Origin: Crossaster papposus
Taxonomy: Eukaryota > Echinodermata > Asteroidea > Velatida > Solasteridae
Assembly: GCA_037893245.1 (NCBI GenBank)
Contig: JBAIAA010000511.1
Coordinates: 1 to 64,000 of the forward strand
Length of the DNA stretch: 64,000 bases
Direction of reading: 5' to 3'
Shown here: one piece after another, positions 12,392 through 23,700 of the stretch
Position numbering within the stretch: the stretch's first letter is position 1
Layout of the letters: each line of letters opens with the position of its first letter
Position numbers and translations under genes: made by a program
The notes under the pieces: generated by a model
Seen by the model: only the letters and a program-made list of their open reading frames with translations
What the model was told of the DNA's origin: nothing
The model's database searches: none

Positions 12392-12512
12392 ATCTTAAAT
12401 GTAGGATACACCAATTGCACTGATATCGAAAATGTTTACTACCGAATGTTTTGGAAATATCTTACTTACATGTATTTAAAAGTAAATAACGATTGTAGGC
12501 ATCCAGCAAAAG
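12392..12512. mobile_element. GGATACACCATT MITE, truncated
   Basis: Only the first ~120 bp of a reverse copy, ending at GGCATCCAGCAAAA, 25 bp before the TGTGACC MITE at 12537. Confidence 0.75.
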
Positions 12513-12536
12513 CCATCAATTTGTTTTTTGCTTAAA

Positions 12537-12979
12537 TGTGACCCGCTCTGCAATAATGGGTATTATGTCACAAATTAGTGAAATTGAGTTATATACATGG
12601 TTGGAAAGCCCACAGCGTAAGCTTCGAGTTGGTATATAATATAGCTCCATAGCTACTTCCGTTCTGGAGTTATGACATGTTTGCTTTTGATTACTTCCTT
12701 GGAGTTTAAATTACACAACTGAGAAAACAGGCTTTGAAAAATCCGGCTTTGTTGTAGAACAACAGAACGATGAACAAAAAATGGGTGTGTTTTCCACTTT
12801 AATCATCAAAATCAAAAAAATGTTGAATAAAACCTGAAAATATTGGTGTTAAAGATGTCATTAATGGCAAAATATGTAAATCACATTTTGATGAAATGTT
12901 TATCCTCTCAACGTTGAGTAGTCCATTACATGATAGTGCACAGCGCAACTTAATACCCTTTATTGCAGAGCCGGTCACA
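12537..12979. mobile_element. TGTGACC-type MITE (GGAAAGCCCAC subtype)
   Basis: TGTGACCCGCTCTGCAATAA ... TTGCAGAGCCGGTCACA. Good full copy of the subtype at 2280. Confidence 0.83.
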
Positions 12980-12984
12980 AATAC

Positions 12985-13052
12985 AGCATGAAAAGCACGT
13001 TTTGGCTGGTAACCTGTTTCTACCGAGCAAGACTTTTATGTGCTAAGCAAAT
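12985..13052. mobile_element. GGGGCCAATTT-type MITE, fragment at the edge of the 14-bp array
   Basis: CATGAAAAGCACGTTTTGGC, TGGTAACCTGTTTCTACCGA and GCAAGACTTTTATGTGCTAA. The 14-bp array begins where the end of this element should continue. Confidence 0.75.
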
Positions 13053-15040
13053 GCCGACTCGACAACGCCGACTCGACAACGCCGACTCGACAACGCCGAC
13101 TCGACAACGCCGACTCGACAACGCCGACTCGACAACGCCGACTCGACAACGCCGACTCGACAACGCCGACTCGACAACGCCGACTCGACAACGCCGACTC
13201 GCCAACGCCGACTCGCCAACGCCGACTCGCCAACGCCGACTCGCCAACGCCGACTCGCCAACGCCGACTCGCCAACGCCGACTCGCCAACGCCGACTCGA
13301 CAACGCCGACTCGACAACGCAGACTCGACAACGCAGACTCGACAACGCAGACTCGACAACGCAGACTCGACAACGCAGACTCGACAACGCAGACTCGACA
13401 ACGCAGACTCGACAACGCAGACTCGATAACGCAGACTCGATAACGCAGACTCGATAACGCAGACTCGATAACGCAGACTCGATAACGCAGACTCGACAAC
13501 GCAGACTCGACAACGCAGACTCGACAACGCAGACTCGACAACGCAGACTCGACAACGCAGACTCGACAACGCAGACTCGACAACGCAGACTCGACAACGC
13601 AGACTCGACAACGCAGACTCGACAACGCAGACTCGACAACGCAGACTCGACAACGCAGACTCGACAACGCCGACTCGACAACGCCGACTCGACAACGCAG
13701 ACTCGACAACGCAGACTCGACAACGCAGACTCGATAACGCAGACTCGATAACGCAGACTCGATAACGCAGACTCGATAACGCAGACTCGATAACGCAGAC
13801 TCGATAACGCAGACTCGATAACGCAGACTCGATAACGCAGACTCGATAACGCAGACTCGATAACGCCGACTCGATAACGCCGACTCGATAACGCCGACTC
13901 GATAACGCCGACTCGATAACGCCGACTCGCTAACGCCGACTCGCTAACACCGACTCGCTAACACAGACTCGCTAACACAGACTCGCTAACACAGACTCGC
14001 TAACACAGACTCGATAACACAGACTCGATAACACAGACTCGATAACACAGACTCGATAACACAGACTCGATAACGCAGACTCGATAACGCAGACTCGATA
14101 ACGCAGACTCGCTAACACAGACTCGATAACACAGACTCGATAACACAGACTCGATAACACAGACTCGATAACACAGACTCGATAACACAGACTCGATAAC
14201 ACAGACTCGATAACACAGACTCGATAACGCAGACTCGATAACGCAGACTCGATAACGCAGACTCGATAACACAGACTCGATAACACAGACTCGATAACAC
14301 AGACTCGATAACACAGACTCGACAACACAGACTCGACAACACAGACTCGACAACACAGACTCGATAACACAGACTCGATAACGCAGACTCGATAACACAG
14401 ACTCGATAACACAGACTCGATAACACAGACTCGATAACGCAGACTCGACAACGCAGACTCGATAACGCCGACTCGATAACACAGACTCGATAACACAGAC
14501 TCGATAACACAGACTCGATAACACAGACTCGATAACACAGACTCGATAACACAGACTCGATAACACAGACTCGATAACACAGACTCGATAACACAGACTC
14601 GATAACACAGACTCGATAACACAGACTCGATAACACAGACTCGATAACACAGACTCGATAACACAGACTCGATAACGCAGACTCGATAACGCAGACTCGA
14701 TAACACAGACTCGATAACACAGACTCGATAACACAGACTCGATAACACAGACTCGCTAACACAGACTCGATAACACAGACTCGATAACACAGACTCGATA
14801 ACACAGACTCGATAACACAGACTCGATAACACAGACTCGATAACACAGACTCGATAACACAGACTCGATAACACAGACTCGATAACACAGACTCGATAAC
14901 GCAGACTCGATAACGCAGACTCGATAACACAGACTCGATAACACAGACTCGATAACACAGACTCGATAACACAGACTCGATAACACAGACTCGACAACAC
15001 AGACTCGACAACACAGACTCGATAACACAGACTCGATAAC
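13053..15040. repeat. 14-bp minisatellite, 142 units
   Basis: Unit of the type GCCGACTCGACAAC repeated for 1988 bp, exactly 142 times, with the phase preserved from end to end (checked at 13067, 14047 and 15027). Variants come in blocks: GCCGACTCGACAAC, GCCGACTCGCCAAC, GCAGACTCGACAAC, GCAGACTCGATAAC and, on the right, ACAGACTCGATAAC. Long open frames on both strands arise automatically because 14 is not a multiple of three and most variants lack stops. The flank at 12985-13052 is a fragment of the GGGGCCAATTT MITE family. Confidence 0.97.
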
Positions 15041-15624
15041 AACTCTGGCACACATCAACTACCGGGTACAGGTCTACAAGTACCGTGTGCACTTTCAGAT
15101 TTGGACCTTTGCACAATTTAAAATATATCTGTGATTTCTCCCGTATTTCCAGGGCAGACTTTCCCTTTAACTGTAAACCATCCCCAGCGTCGATTTTGAC
15201 CCTGTCCGTTCACATTTAACCCAAGTTGCCACTCCTTGCCACACTATATATCATAGTACAAATGTACACGTCACTCTGATTCAGTCTGATGATCATCGTC
15301 ACTCTCTAGATCACTGGCTGGCCTATCGCCCACGGTAGGATGCTGATTCACCATGGCTAGGGCAACAATTCCTAGAATCCATCTCACAAATCCCAACCAG
15401 AATTTTGGAGATAAAACCACCAAGAAAAGAAAACAAGGTGGGGAGGGTATGCTTTTTTTTGTGGAAGAGCCTAGGGAAGGTTTTAGGGTTAAGAAAAAAT
15501 CTGAAAAATTGATGACGGGTTCGAAAACAAAATACACATCTTTCTATTATGATGTGGATTCTCTGGGATTAAAAAATCTGAATTCAGATACAAGTCTGAA
15601 AAATCTTGAAAGCCTGACAGCTAG
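15041..15624. other. No gene confirmed; possible terminal exon
   Basis: On the minus strand, a frame ending MVNQHPTVGDRPASDLESDD and a few acidic residues before a stop (15271-15355) has better composition than the surroundings and follows a GTTGCCCTAG acceptor-like site. No family recognised; could be a real last exon of an unknown gene nested in KIF1 intron 2, or chance. Confidence 0.3.
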
Positions 15625-15980
15625 TACCATTGGTAATTGCTTGAATTATTAATAATGGGTGGATTTGGGGGGTTGTATTTTATAGTAAATATTGTTTAAC
15701 TGACCTGTCCGAAGTTTTACAATCATGGATGCCGAGAAAAGCAAGAAAAACAGCGTTCGTTTTCAACCGGCAGTTCGAGCTGCTGTTATTCTTATGTTAT
15801 TTCTGTTTTTTTGCGATCGCCGGATGGCGATCGCAAATTTTTCTTTAAAAGATTTAATTTTTCAGGATAATTACAGGATATCTAGCGCAGTTATTTAGCT
15901 GGATGCCTAGAATCATTATTTACTTTCCGATGACTACGATATTTCCTAATAATTCGGTACTAAATAATTTTGATATCTGC
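15625..15980. mobile_element. GGATACACCATT MITE interrupted by a SINE (left part)
   Basis: Forward copy from TACCATTGGTAATTGCTTG to ATATCTGCAAATGAT; resumes at 17031 with AAATGATGTATCCTACC. The intervening ~1.05 kb is a SINE that itself contains another element. Confidence 0.85.
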
Positions 15981-17030
15981 AAATGATGATGATGATCATG
16001 ATGATGATCATGCATTTGTAAAGCGCCATCTATCTACATGTAGTTGCCTATTCCGAGGCGCTGCCAGGAACACCGGGGCGAACCCCTTCTCTTAGCGAAG
16101 AGTGTTACGGGGTTCTTTTACGCAGGCCTTCATTTTAATAAATCAGAGGAGAGCTGTGCATCGCTCTCCTTAAATCAAAAGGTGAATTAAGGAGAGTGAT
16201 TTTAAAATCGCTCTCCTTAAATCAAAACAATGAATTAAGGAGAGTGATTTGCTCTCGCTAACAAAACGCAAGTTTAAAGGCCCTGGACACTATCTGTAGT
16301 TACTCAAAATGACAACCAAAGGTGTCTATGCCTTTAATAAACACATACTCAAGAAAAGGAACACAACATTCACCAGTAGTTCAACTTTTGGTTAAGAGAA
16401 TGATGGCGCTTTCCCATCCAGTGACATTTCTCTCTCTGTGACTTGTATGGCTTAACTAAGCGCGAATTAGTCTAGGCCCGTTATGTCCGAAATAAATGGA
16501 ATGGGCGAACACGAAAGACTAGATGACCGATGTTGGTATAAGATAAATCTGATGTGATTTTATTTGGGGGTGCGAGGAGAGAATTGTAATCGCAAATTCT
16601 CTTGTGTTAGCAATAGCAATGCTTTCGTGTCTTTACTGTTACGACACTCGTCAGTTGCAGGTAGGTGATTCCATGGTGAGGAATGGGTTTTAACTCACAA
16701 GGTGTGTGGGTTTGGTGTGGTACAATCAATTAAAGTTTTTTTTTTGTTTTTTTGCTCTTGTCAAAATTGTAAGGAGCGCTTTTTTGTGCTCTCCTTAAAA
16801 ATTTAAAGGAGCGCGGAGGAGCGCGAGCGCGTTCGCGCTCCTTTAAAATGAAGGCCTGTTTACGTGCATTACACAACGCACGGGACCTACAGCTTTACGT
16901 CCCATCCGAAGGACGAAGCAATAGTGGTTTAATTGCCTTGCTTAAGGACACACGTGTCCACACCGGGACTCGAACCCACGCTCTGCGGAACAGAAAACCG
17001 AGTTCTCAACCGCCTGGCCACGACACTCCA
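15974..17030 (-). mobile_element. tRNA-derived SINE, interrupted
   Basis: Read on the minus strand: head GGAGTGTCGTGGCCAGGCGG with A-box-like TGGCCAGGCGGTT and B-box-like GGTTCGAGTCC (16930-17030), then CCTTCGGATGGGACGTAAAG and GTCCCGTGCGTTG, then AAAGAACCCCGTAACAC, GGTGTTCCTGGCAGCGCCTC and a tail GATGGCGCTTTACAAATGC with (ATC)n. This is a standard tRNA-head SINE layout. The body is split at 16124-16859 by an inverted-repeat element. Confidence 0.82.
16124..16859. mobile_element. Inverted-repeat element inside the SINE
   Basis: CAGGCCTTCATTTTAA at the left is the complement of TTAAAATGAAGGCCTG at the right. Both flanks contain TTTACG, a possible 6-bp target duplication. Contains repeated AAGGAGAGTGATTT/CGCTCTCCTTAAAT words (16135-16255) and GGAGCGC palindromes near 16770-16850. 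No gene recognised. Confidence 0.75.
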
Positions 17031-17052
17031 AATGATGTATCCTACCTTTAAA
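17031..17052. mobile_element. GGATACACCATT MITE interrupted by a SINE (right end)
   Basis: AAATGATGTATCCTACCTTT, the right end of the copy begun at 15625. AAATGAT is present on both sides of the inserted DNA and is the likely target duplication. Confidence 0.85.
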
Positions 17053-17146
17053 CAGTATTTTTACCTTGTTACAGATATTGAATTTTTTTTTAATATCTAG
17101 CTTTTTGTTAAAACAATCTGAAACTTTGGATATTTAACAGGCCATT

Positions 17147-17574
17147 TGTGACCTGTTCCAACGAAACCCGGACAAAGTCGCACAATGTGTTGTCACAATG
17201 TACTCCTGAAGTCATTTCTGGATGGCTTTTACCATTTTAAGGTTCTAGGTTTTCCTAAGTCACTCACTATTAATCTACAATCTCCTCAAATTTGAACAAA
17301 ATCCGTCTACCAGAAGTGTGTTTTTTTGTCAATTTTGTGAAACATTTGTGTATAGAAATAATACGCTTTTCTGAACTTCAAAGCTGTTTATCTCATAATT
17401 AGGTTGTCAGGGTTTTATCACTGAATCCAGACCCCAGGGAAGATACATGTAGGGTGGGGGTACATATGTAAATGATACATCATTTTAAAGCTGAGAACCT
17501 AGAAAATTTGAAAAAAGCAAAATCTGAAAAACTAAAAAGTCGACTTTGTCCGGGTTTCGTTGGAACAAGTCACA
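17147..17574. mobile_element. TGTGACC-type MITE (TTCCAACGAAA subtype), copy 1
   Basis: TGTGACCTGTTCCAACGAAA ... TTTCGTTGGAACAAGTCACA. Ends 92 bp from KIF1 exon 2. Confidence 0.87.
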
Positions 17575-17666
17575 TATTACACGAAATAGTGCGATCACTT
17601 TTTCCTGTAGCGGGTCACAAAATAATGTATATTCCTTCATGCTGACTGTTCATTGGCTATACTTAC

Positions 17667-17746
17667 AGTGGTGTGCGACCAATAGGAATAGTCGAATTTG
17701 AAACTCTTTGGTTGTTCTTTGTTCTGTGCTTTGGGATTCGCGATAG
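17667..17746 (-). CDS. KIF1A: Kinesin-3 coding exon 2
   Basis: An 80-bp exon between a TTTTTCTGCAG acceptor (ends at 17747) and an ACT|GTAAGT donor (17666). In phase 1 it reads (T)[15 protein letters not shown] followed by [11 protein letters not shown]. The [13 protein letters not shown] block is nearly invariant in KIF1-type kinesins directly after the exon 1 segment. The next exon (starting PED..., leading to the P-loop) was searched for by eye on the minus strand of 1-17666 and not found, so intron 2 is probably longer than 17.6 kb. Confidence 0.92.
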
Positions 17747-20700
17747 CTGCAGAAAAACAAAGAGAAGAAAGAAAGAAAATCATAAATATAAGAAATGTTT
17801 TATTTGATCCCTTGAAAGCCATGCTGCATTGTACATGTAGATTAACCCTTCCTCTACTAGGGTAACTCACCGTATGGCAGTGGCACATGCCAATAAGCCA
17901 TTTGCGTGTTAAATTTGAATAACATCTGGTACACTGACTTGCTCAACATGTTTGGCACATTTTAACTTTGAATTCTCCAGACTGTTGCTATATCAGGTGA
18001 TTCGGGGCAAGCTCTTGCATAGTTACGTAAGAGACGCTTAGCACCAATACATTGTTCACAATGGGTGAGAATGGCACTAAAACCGTGTTCGCACTGGACT
18101 TTTTGGGGGGAAGATTTTACTGAGATGATGGTAAAACAAATAAAATGGTCAAATGTTACCACTGTTCGCACTTGGATTCTCGACACGGGAAAATTTTACA
18201 AAGACCGCGGGAGAAGTAGCCGAGCTGTCATTACATGTATAATAACTCATGAGGGCGCTTTGCGTGACCTTTCTTCATTGACCCCTGGGTGTACGGTACC
18301 TAATTCGCGCGCGCGCTTTTTGTCCGATCGATCATTGACGCCATCGTCGACACTAGTACAACTACTCCACGCTCTTTTTCACATGCGAATGTGATCACGA
18401 TGCGATGTGCATGCATCAGCGTGCGCGCACGTAAACAATGCAAAGAGCGCATGCGCGGTGTCTTGTGTACCGGTAGCATGTATTAAATCGCACTAGGGGG
18501 CCGGATGTACGATTTCCTGGGCCGCTTTTACCGACTCGCGCTGTTCGCAATGGACTTATCGTCCCTTATCGTCTCGGGAAAAGTTACCTGGGAAGTTTTC
18601 CCGGGCAGCAGTTGGCCGGTAAAAGTAACCACTGGACTCGGGAAAAGTAACTGAGAGGAAAACGTCCTAGGCTGTCCGCACTGGACTTAAAATGGGAAAA
18701 GTACCCATCGTCTCGGTGAGTTTTATCAAAAAAAGTCTAGTGCGAACAGGGCTAAAGACACCAGACCATTCCGGAGCCGGGGGTTGCTAGCGTAAAGCTT
18801 GCCCCGAATCATGTGAAATAGCAACAGTGTCTTTGGTCTGGATAATTTAAAGTTAAACTGTACCAAGCTGTGTGAGCAGCCAAATTCAAATTTTAAATGT
18901 GCCAAACATGTTGAGCAAGTACATGTACCAGTAAGTGTACCAGATGTTATTCAAATTTAACACGCAAATGGCTTGTTCACTCCTACTGCAGTGTTTTCAA
19001 TGATTCTATAGAGTGAAGAGCACTTCTCTAGTTATTAAATAGGCAATATGCTTTGCCTAAACACAGTGTAATACACTGTGGCCTCATAGAATGACCTTCA
19101 TGTACATGTAGTTTCCTATGGCATATATTCCTTGGAGTGATTTGAAGTGCTGTGTTTAAAACATACCGGTAGGGCTTTTTTATAGGTGACTATCAAAGTA
19201 CTCTGAAGATTAAACAAGATATTAAAGTGTTGTTAATTTTCGAGATGGGGACAATTCTATCAGCTGTGCTACCTGTACATTCAGAACCTAAAACCAATAA
19301 AGTAAAATACTTGCAGTCAAAGATGATTATACATTTGGTAATAATAATAATAATAATAATAATGTGAACATTTATATAGCGCTCAAACACAGAAGAAACT
19401 GGTATCGGAGCGCTTAACAAAATACGAGGAACAAAAAATACAAAAAACAAAACCAATTAAAATAGACGAGTATTAAGATCTTTCTTGAACTTTGTTAATG
19501 ATGTGGCATGACGGATGCAGTGAGGCAAGTTATTCCATAGCTTAGGACCAGCAGCGTAAAAACCCTTGTCACCAGACAGAGTGATGGTTTTAGGCACCGT
19601 ACAACTTTACATACGTGTACGTACACTTAAAGCACGCAGGCCTTAAAGATACATGTAGGATACACCATTGGTAATTGCTTGAATTATCATGAATGGGTAG
19701 ATTTGGGGGGTTGTATTTTATAGTAAATATCGTTTAACTGACATACATGTCCGAAGTTTTACAATCATGTATGCCGAGAAAAGCACAAAAAAAAGCGTTG
19801 GTTTTCCACCGGCGTCGAGCAGTTATTCTTATGTTATCTTTGTTTTTTAGCGCTCGCCGGACGGCGATCGCAAATTTTTCTTTATAAAATTCTACTTTTC
19901 AGAATAATTACAGGACTAGCGCAATCATTTTGCTGAATGCCTAGAATCATTATTTACTTTCAAATGAGTAAGATATTTCTTAATAATTCGGTAGTAAATA
20001 TTGTCGATATCTGCAAATGGTGTATACTACATTTAAAGTACAGGTACTGTAGGATACACCATTGGTACGGTTATTGCTTGAATTATCATGAATGGGTTGA
20101 TTTGGAGGGTTGTATTTTATAGAAAATATCGTTTAACTGACCTGGATGCCTAGAATTATTACTTACTTTTAAATAAGTAAGATATTTCTTAATAATTCGG
20201 TAGTAAATATTATTGATATCTGCAAATGGTATCCAACCTTTACACGATAATTACTATAAAATACAACTCCCCAAATCCACCATATCCTGATAATTCAAGC
20301 AATTAAATGATGAAATCAAAATCTCTAAAGCTTTAAATGATGAAATCAAAATCTCAATTTTTATTTTTGCTGCAAAGTGTCTCATTTACTCGTGCTGGGT
20401 CACATTTACTATAAAATATGAATCCCATAACGTATTCATTTTCACATGAACCGGTACAGCCATTCGCATTTTTGTATCACTGTGGAGACATGGCTTTGTT
20501 CTCGTGTACAAAATAGTTAGAAAGTCGAGCACGTTTTTTAAAATGCTCCCATTTTAACCACAATTATTTTCCTGGGTTGAAATTTCGACCCAATATACCC
20601 TATATGGGTCATTCCATCAGGTTGGGACACAGAGTGTGACATTACTGACATATGAGTAAAAATTTCAAATTGCTTGCAAGATTACTATTTTATCATTATG

Positions 20701-23700
20701 GTATCATATACTTATGTACATTCAACATATAATATTTTTATTACCATATAATTAATCTTTTTTTCATAATGGCACCGTAAGGTAGTAATGTCAATAATTT
20801 TGTGCAGACGTAACATGGACACCAATTTGAGATTAGATGTTTAATAATCAGCTTGGATCCCATTGTATATTGCCATATCTTAGTCAAAATGATAGAAACC
20901 ATTAAGTTTTTTGCAAATAAGTAAACTTTCTTATACATGAATTCTACAAAGGGTTGAAAATCACAACAACAGAATCGTAGCAAATTACTTTTCTCATCGT
21001 GTAATTAAAACAAGAAAACTTATACAAATACTGTGCTATAAGTAGCATTATATTAGTTTAGTTTATAGACTTGGATAGTATAAATTTAATTTTAGTAGCT
21101 ATGTTGTACAATTTGTCTTAAATCTTGGGAATTGCATCTTAAAATGGTGTGTTGCAGACGTAACATGGACACCGTGCCCATGTTACATCCTGTGTCAAAT
21201 ATTGAGAACAATCACCTATGATATCATGAAAGCAATTAATTACATGGCTCTAAACTTAGGTGGTCAGTTGTTTGATATGATTATGCATAAAACAGGTAAC
21301 TCAAACCTAATACAAGAAAATGCCAAACAAAAGTAGCATATTTTACAGTGCAGACGTAACATGGACACGGTGTATAATTATTAAATCACTCATAAATGTT
21401 ATGCATATTGTTAAAACAAAAATCTTTTCATATTTAAATATCTGAGCATGTCACCATATTCTATTTTTATTGTTTATAAGTTGGTAAATGTTTCATATTG
21501 TGTTCAATTGCAACATTTGTTACCAAACCACAGTGCAGACGTAACATGGACACCACAAATCTAAAATGGAATAATTCACACATGAATGAAATGCAAGTCT
21601 AGTTTGTGTATTTTGTGTATCTGTTGTGTCCAGTTATTTGGTACAACGTTAGTTCCACACATCCTATTGAGCTTATTTACCAGTTATAGAAACAAATAGT
21701 TTTAAATTGTTCAGACGTAACATGGACACCGTACCCCAAAATGACCTGATTTCTCGTCATATTTGAAAAAGTGAAACTATTTTCCAACTTTATGAATAAT
21801 GTTCTCATAAATCAAGTCAGATGTGATGAATTTAAGTCATTTTAGACTTGCTTTGAAGCAAAGGGAAAATACTACACCCCCAAACAAAATGTTACAAAAG
21901 TGGACACCTTGTGTTACGTCTACACTACTCATTTTTGGTGAGCTCTAACAAAATAAATGACGTAAACAAGAAAGATATGACTTACAATTACTATTTCTCA
22001 TGTTCTTTTATGCTACTTTATTAGCAAAGGGGTGTTAAATTATGTATTTATTAATGTGCAAGTTGCATACTTAAAACTACTCAATTTTTGTCACACATGT
22101 TACGTCCTAACTAGCCTTGCACGCCACCATGTTTTATGAAATATCTAAAAAATTAAATAACTAATGTCACCAAATTTGGTATCATTCAATAGGTCTTTTT
22201 GTAACTCTCTAGTTTCAACCATCATTGACAAGAAAAATAGTTCATTCTTCCCAAGAAAACTAAATCTTATAGGTGAAATGGCAAAATATGCACGTGTCCC
22301 AACCTGCTGGAATGACCCTATACCCTACATGTACATGTACATGTATACCTTAACCCAAACACTAACCCTAACCATGGAGGAATATTCCTCCATGCCCTAA
22401 CCCACATCCTAACCCTAGTTTTTGAGTAATTTAAGTAAAATTCAAAAATCGAATTCGTGAAATTCCTAATGGAGACCTATTTATCTATAGAAATTACCCT
22501 TTGGAGACCTTTTCACTCCAATTGTCTCCATTGTGTTCACGTCTCCAGAGGGTACCGTATTTCGCACAATGATGTGTACAGTACATGTACATGTACTGCA
22601 GTAACATGTACAGGTAACATGTACCGGTACCGTAGATGAGTTATTTCTCAATCCACACCTTTCATCTTGGCTGGATTATGATGGGTATTACAATAATCAG
22701 AACATGGATTGTGTACTTTATGTATAACACATCTGCGACACCCCGCTTTATTCTGCAGATGTTCCAATTAATAATGCACTAGTTGGTTCTGCTGTATAAG
22801 ACTTTTGTGGTGGGAGTTCTTTCTTTAAAGGGAAACTCCACCCATAGTTTATAATTGCATAATGTTAAAGAGTGTCAATTGCCATTGTGACTTGATTTTT
22901 ATTTCATTTTTATCGGTTTCGGTAATCATATAAAACAGATTTTCTCGCACTGCGCTTACCGTCATGCGAGCCGCCATTTTGTTCTGGTTTATCGGTACAT
23001 CCGAGATATTGTAACGTAGTGTCTGCATCGATAGCGGCCCTGCACGCGCAAGGAATGGAAGTGAACTCTTTTGTGTACGGCACAGTGTGTACTGTGGAAG
23101 TGGGCTCAACTTAAATCATAATCTGATGCCATAATTACTAGCTCACAGATTTTCTATTCTTCTCAGAAAATACAAAAATAAACGATAGTTTGTGGCGCGT
23201 CAAGTCGATATTCTGCACAGAAATGCAATACATGTATTCGCAATAGTCGGGCGCCGTACAACATACGGTACGTCTGCATAATGTAGTTGGCTGCGTCAAG
23301 GTGGGATACCATTGCGAACAACAGGCAATAAAGCGATGTGCGTTGAGGTGCAGACACTACGTCATAATTTCCCGGGCGAGGCGGGAAATTTGAACAATAT
23401 GGCCGCGCCCTTGTACTCCTGAATGGTAAGAAATCGTGAATATAATAAGCGCGTGTGTCGTTCTCGATAACAAATCAAAACAAATTCTCTGCGGAGTCAG
23501 TATGTTACCATATTCTTTTAGACTAGGTGAAATATTATTGAGCCTGGAATTTCCCTTTAAAGGGGCACGCCAATGGGGAAAATAATATGCAAGGTGTCCC
23601 CACAACTTGGTCAGACTTTTTCAAACAAAAGAAAGTGTCACCATAACTCGGTGTATGTACCTTACCCAAGTTTGTACGAAGTCTTGCAAGAAAAAAATCT

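Noticed and set aside
13053..15040. CRISPR array
   Set aside because: Units are contiguous 14-mers with no unique spacers, in a eukaryotic genome.
13972..15051. Open frames of up to 359 codons on the minus strand, and several on the plus strand, over the 14-bp array
   Set aside because: They follow from a 14-bp unit without stops in the given strand; every frame reads the same 14-residue cycle. Not evidence of a protein.
16930..17030. tRNA gene on the minus strand
   Set aside because: A and B boxes are present, but the sequence continues into a SINE body and tail and the acceptor arms do not pair; it is a SINE head.
1..17666. Kinesin exon 3 with the P-loop (GQTGAGKS-type)
   Set aside because: Read on the minus strand without finding any match to the expected motif; probably left of the window.
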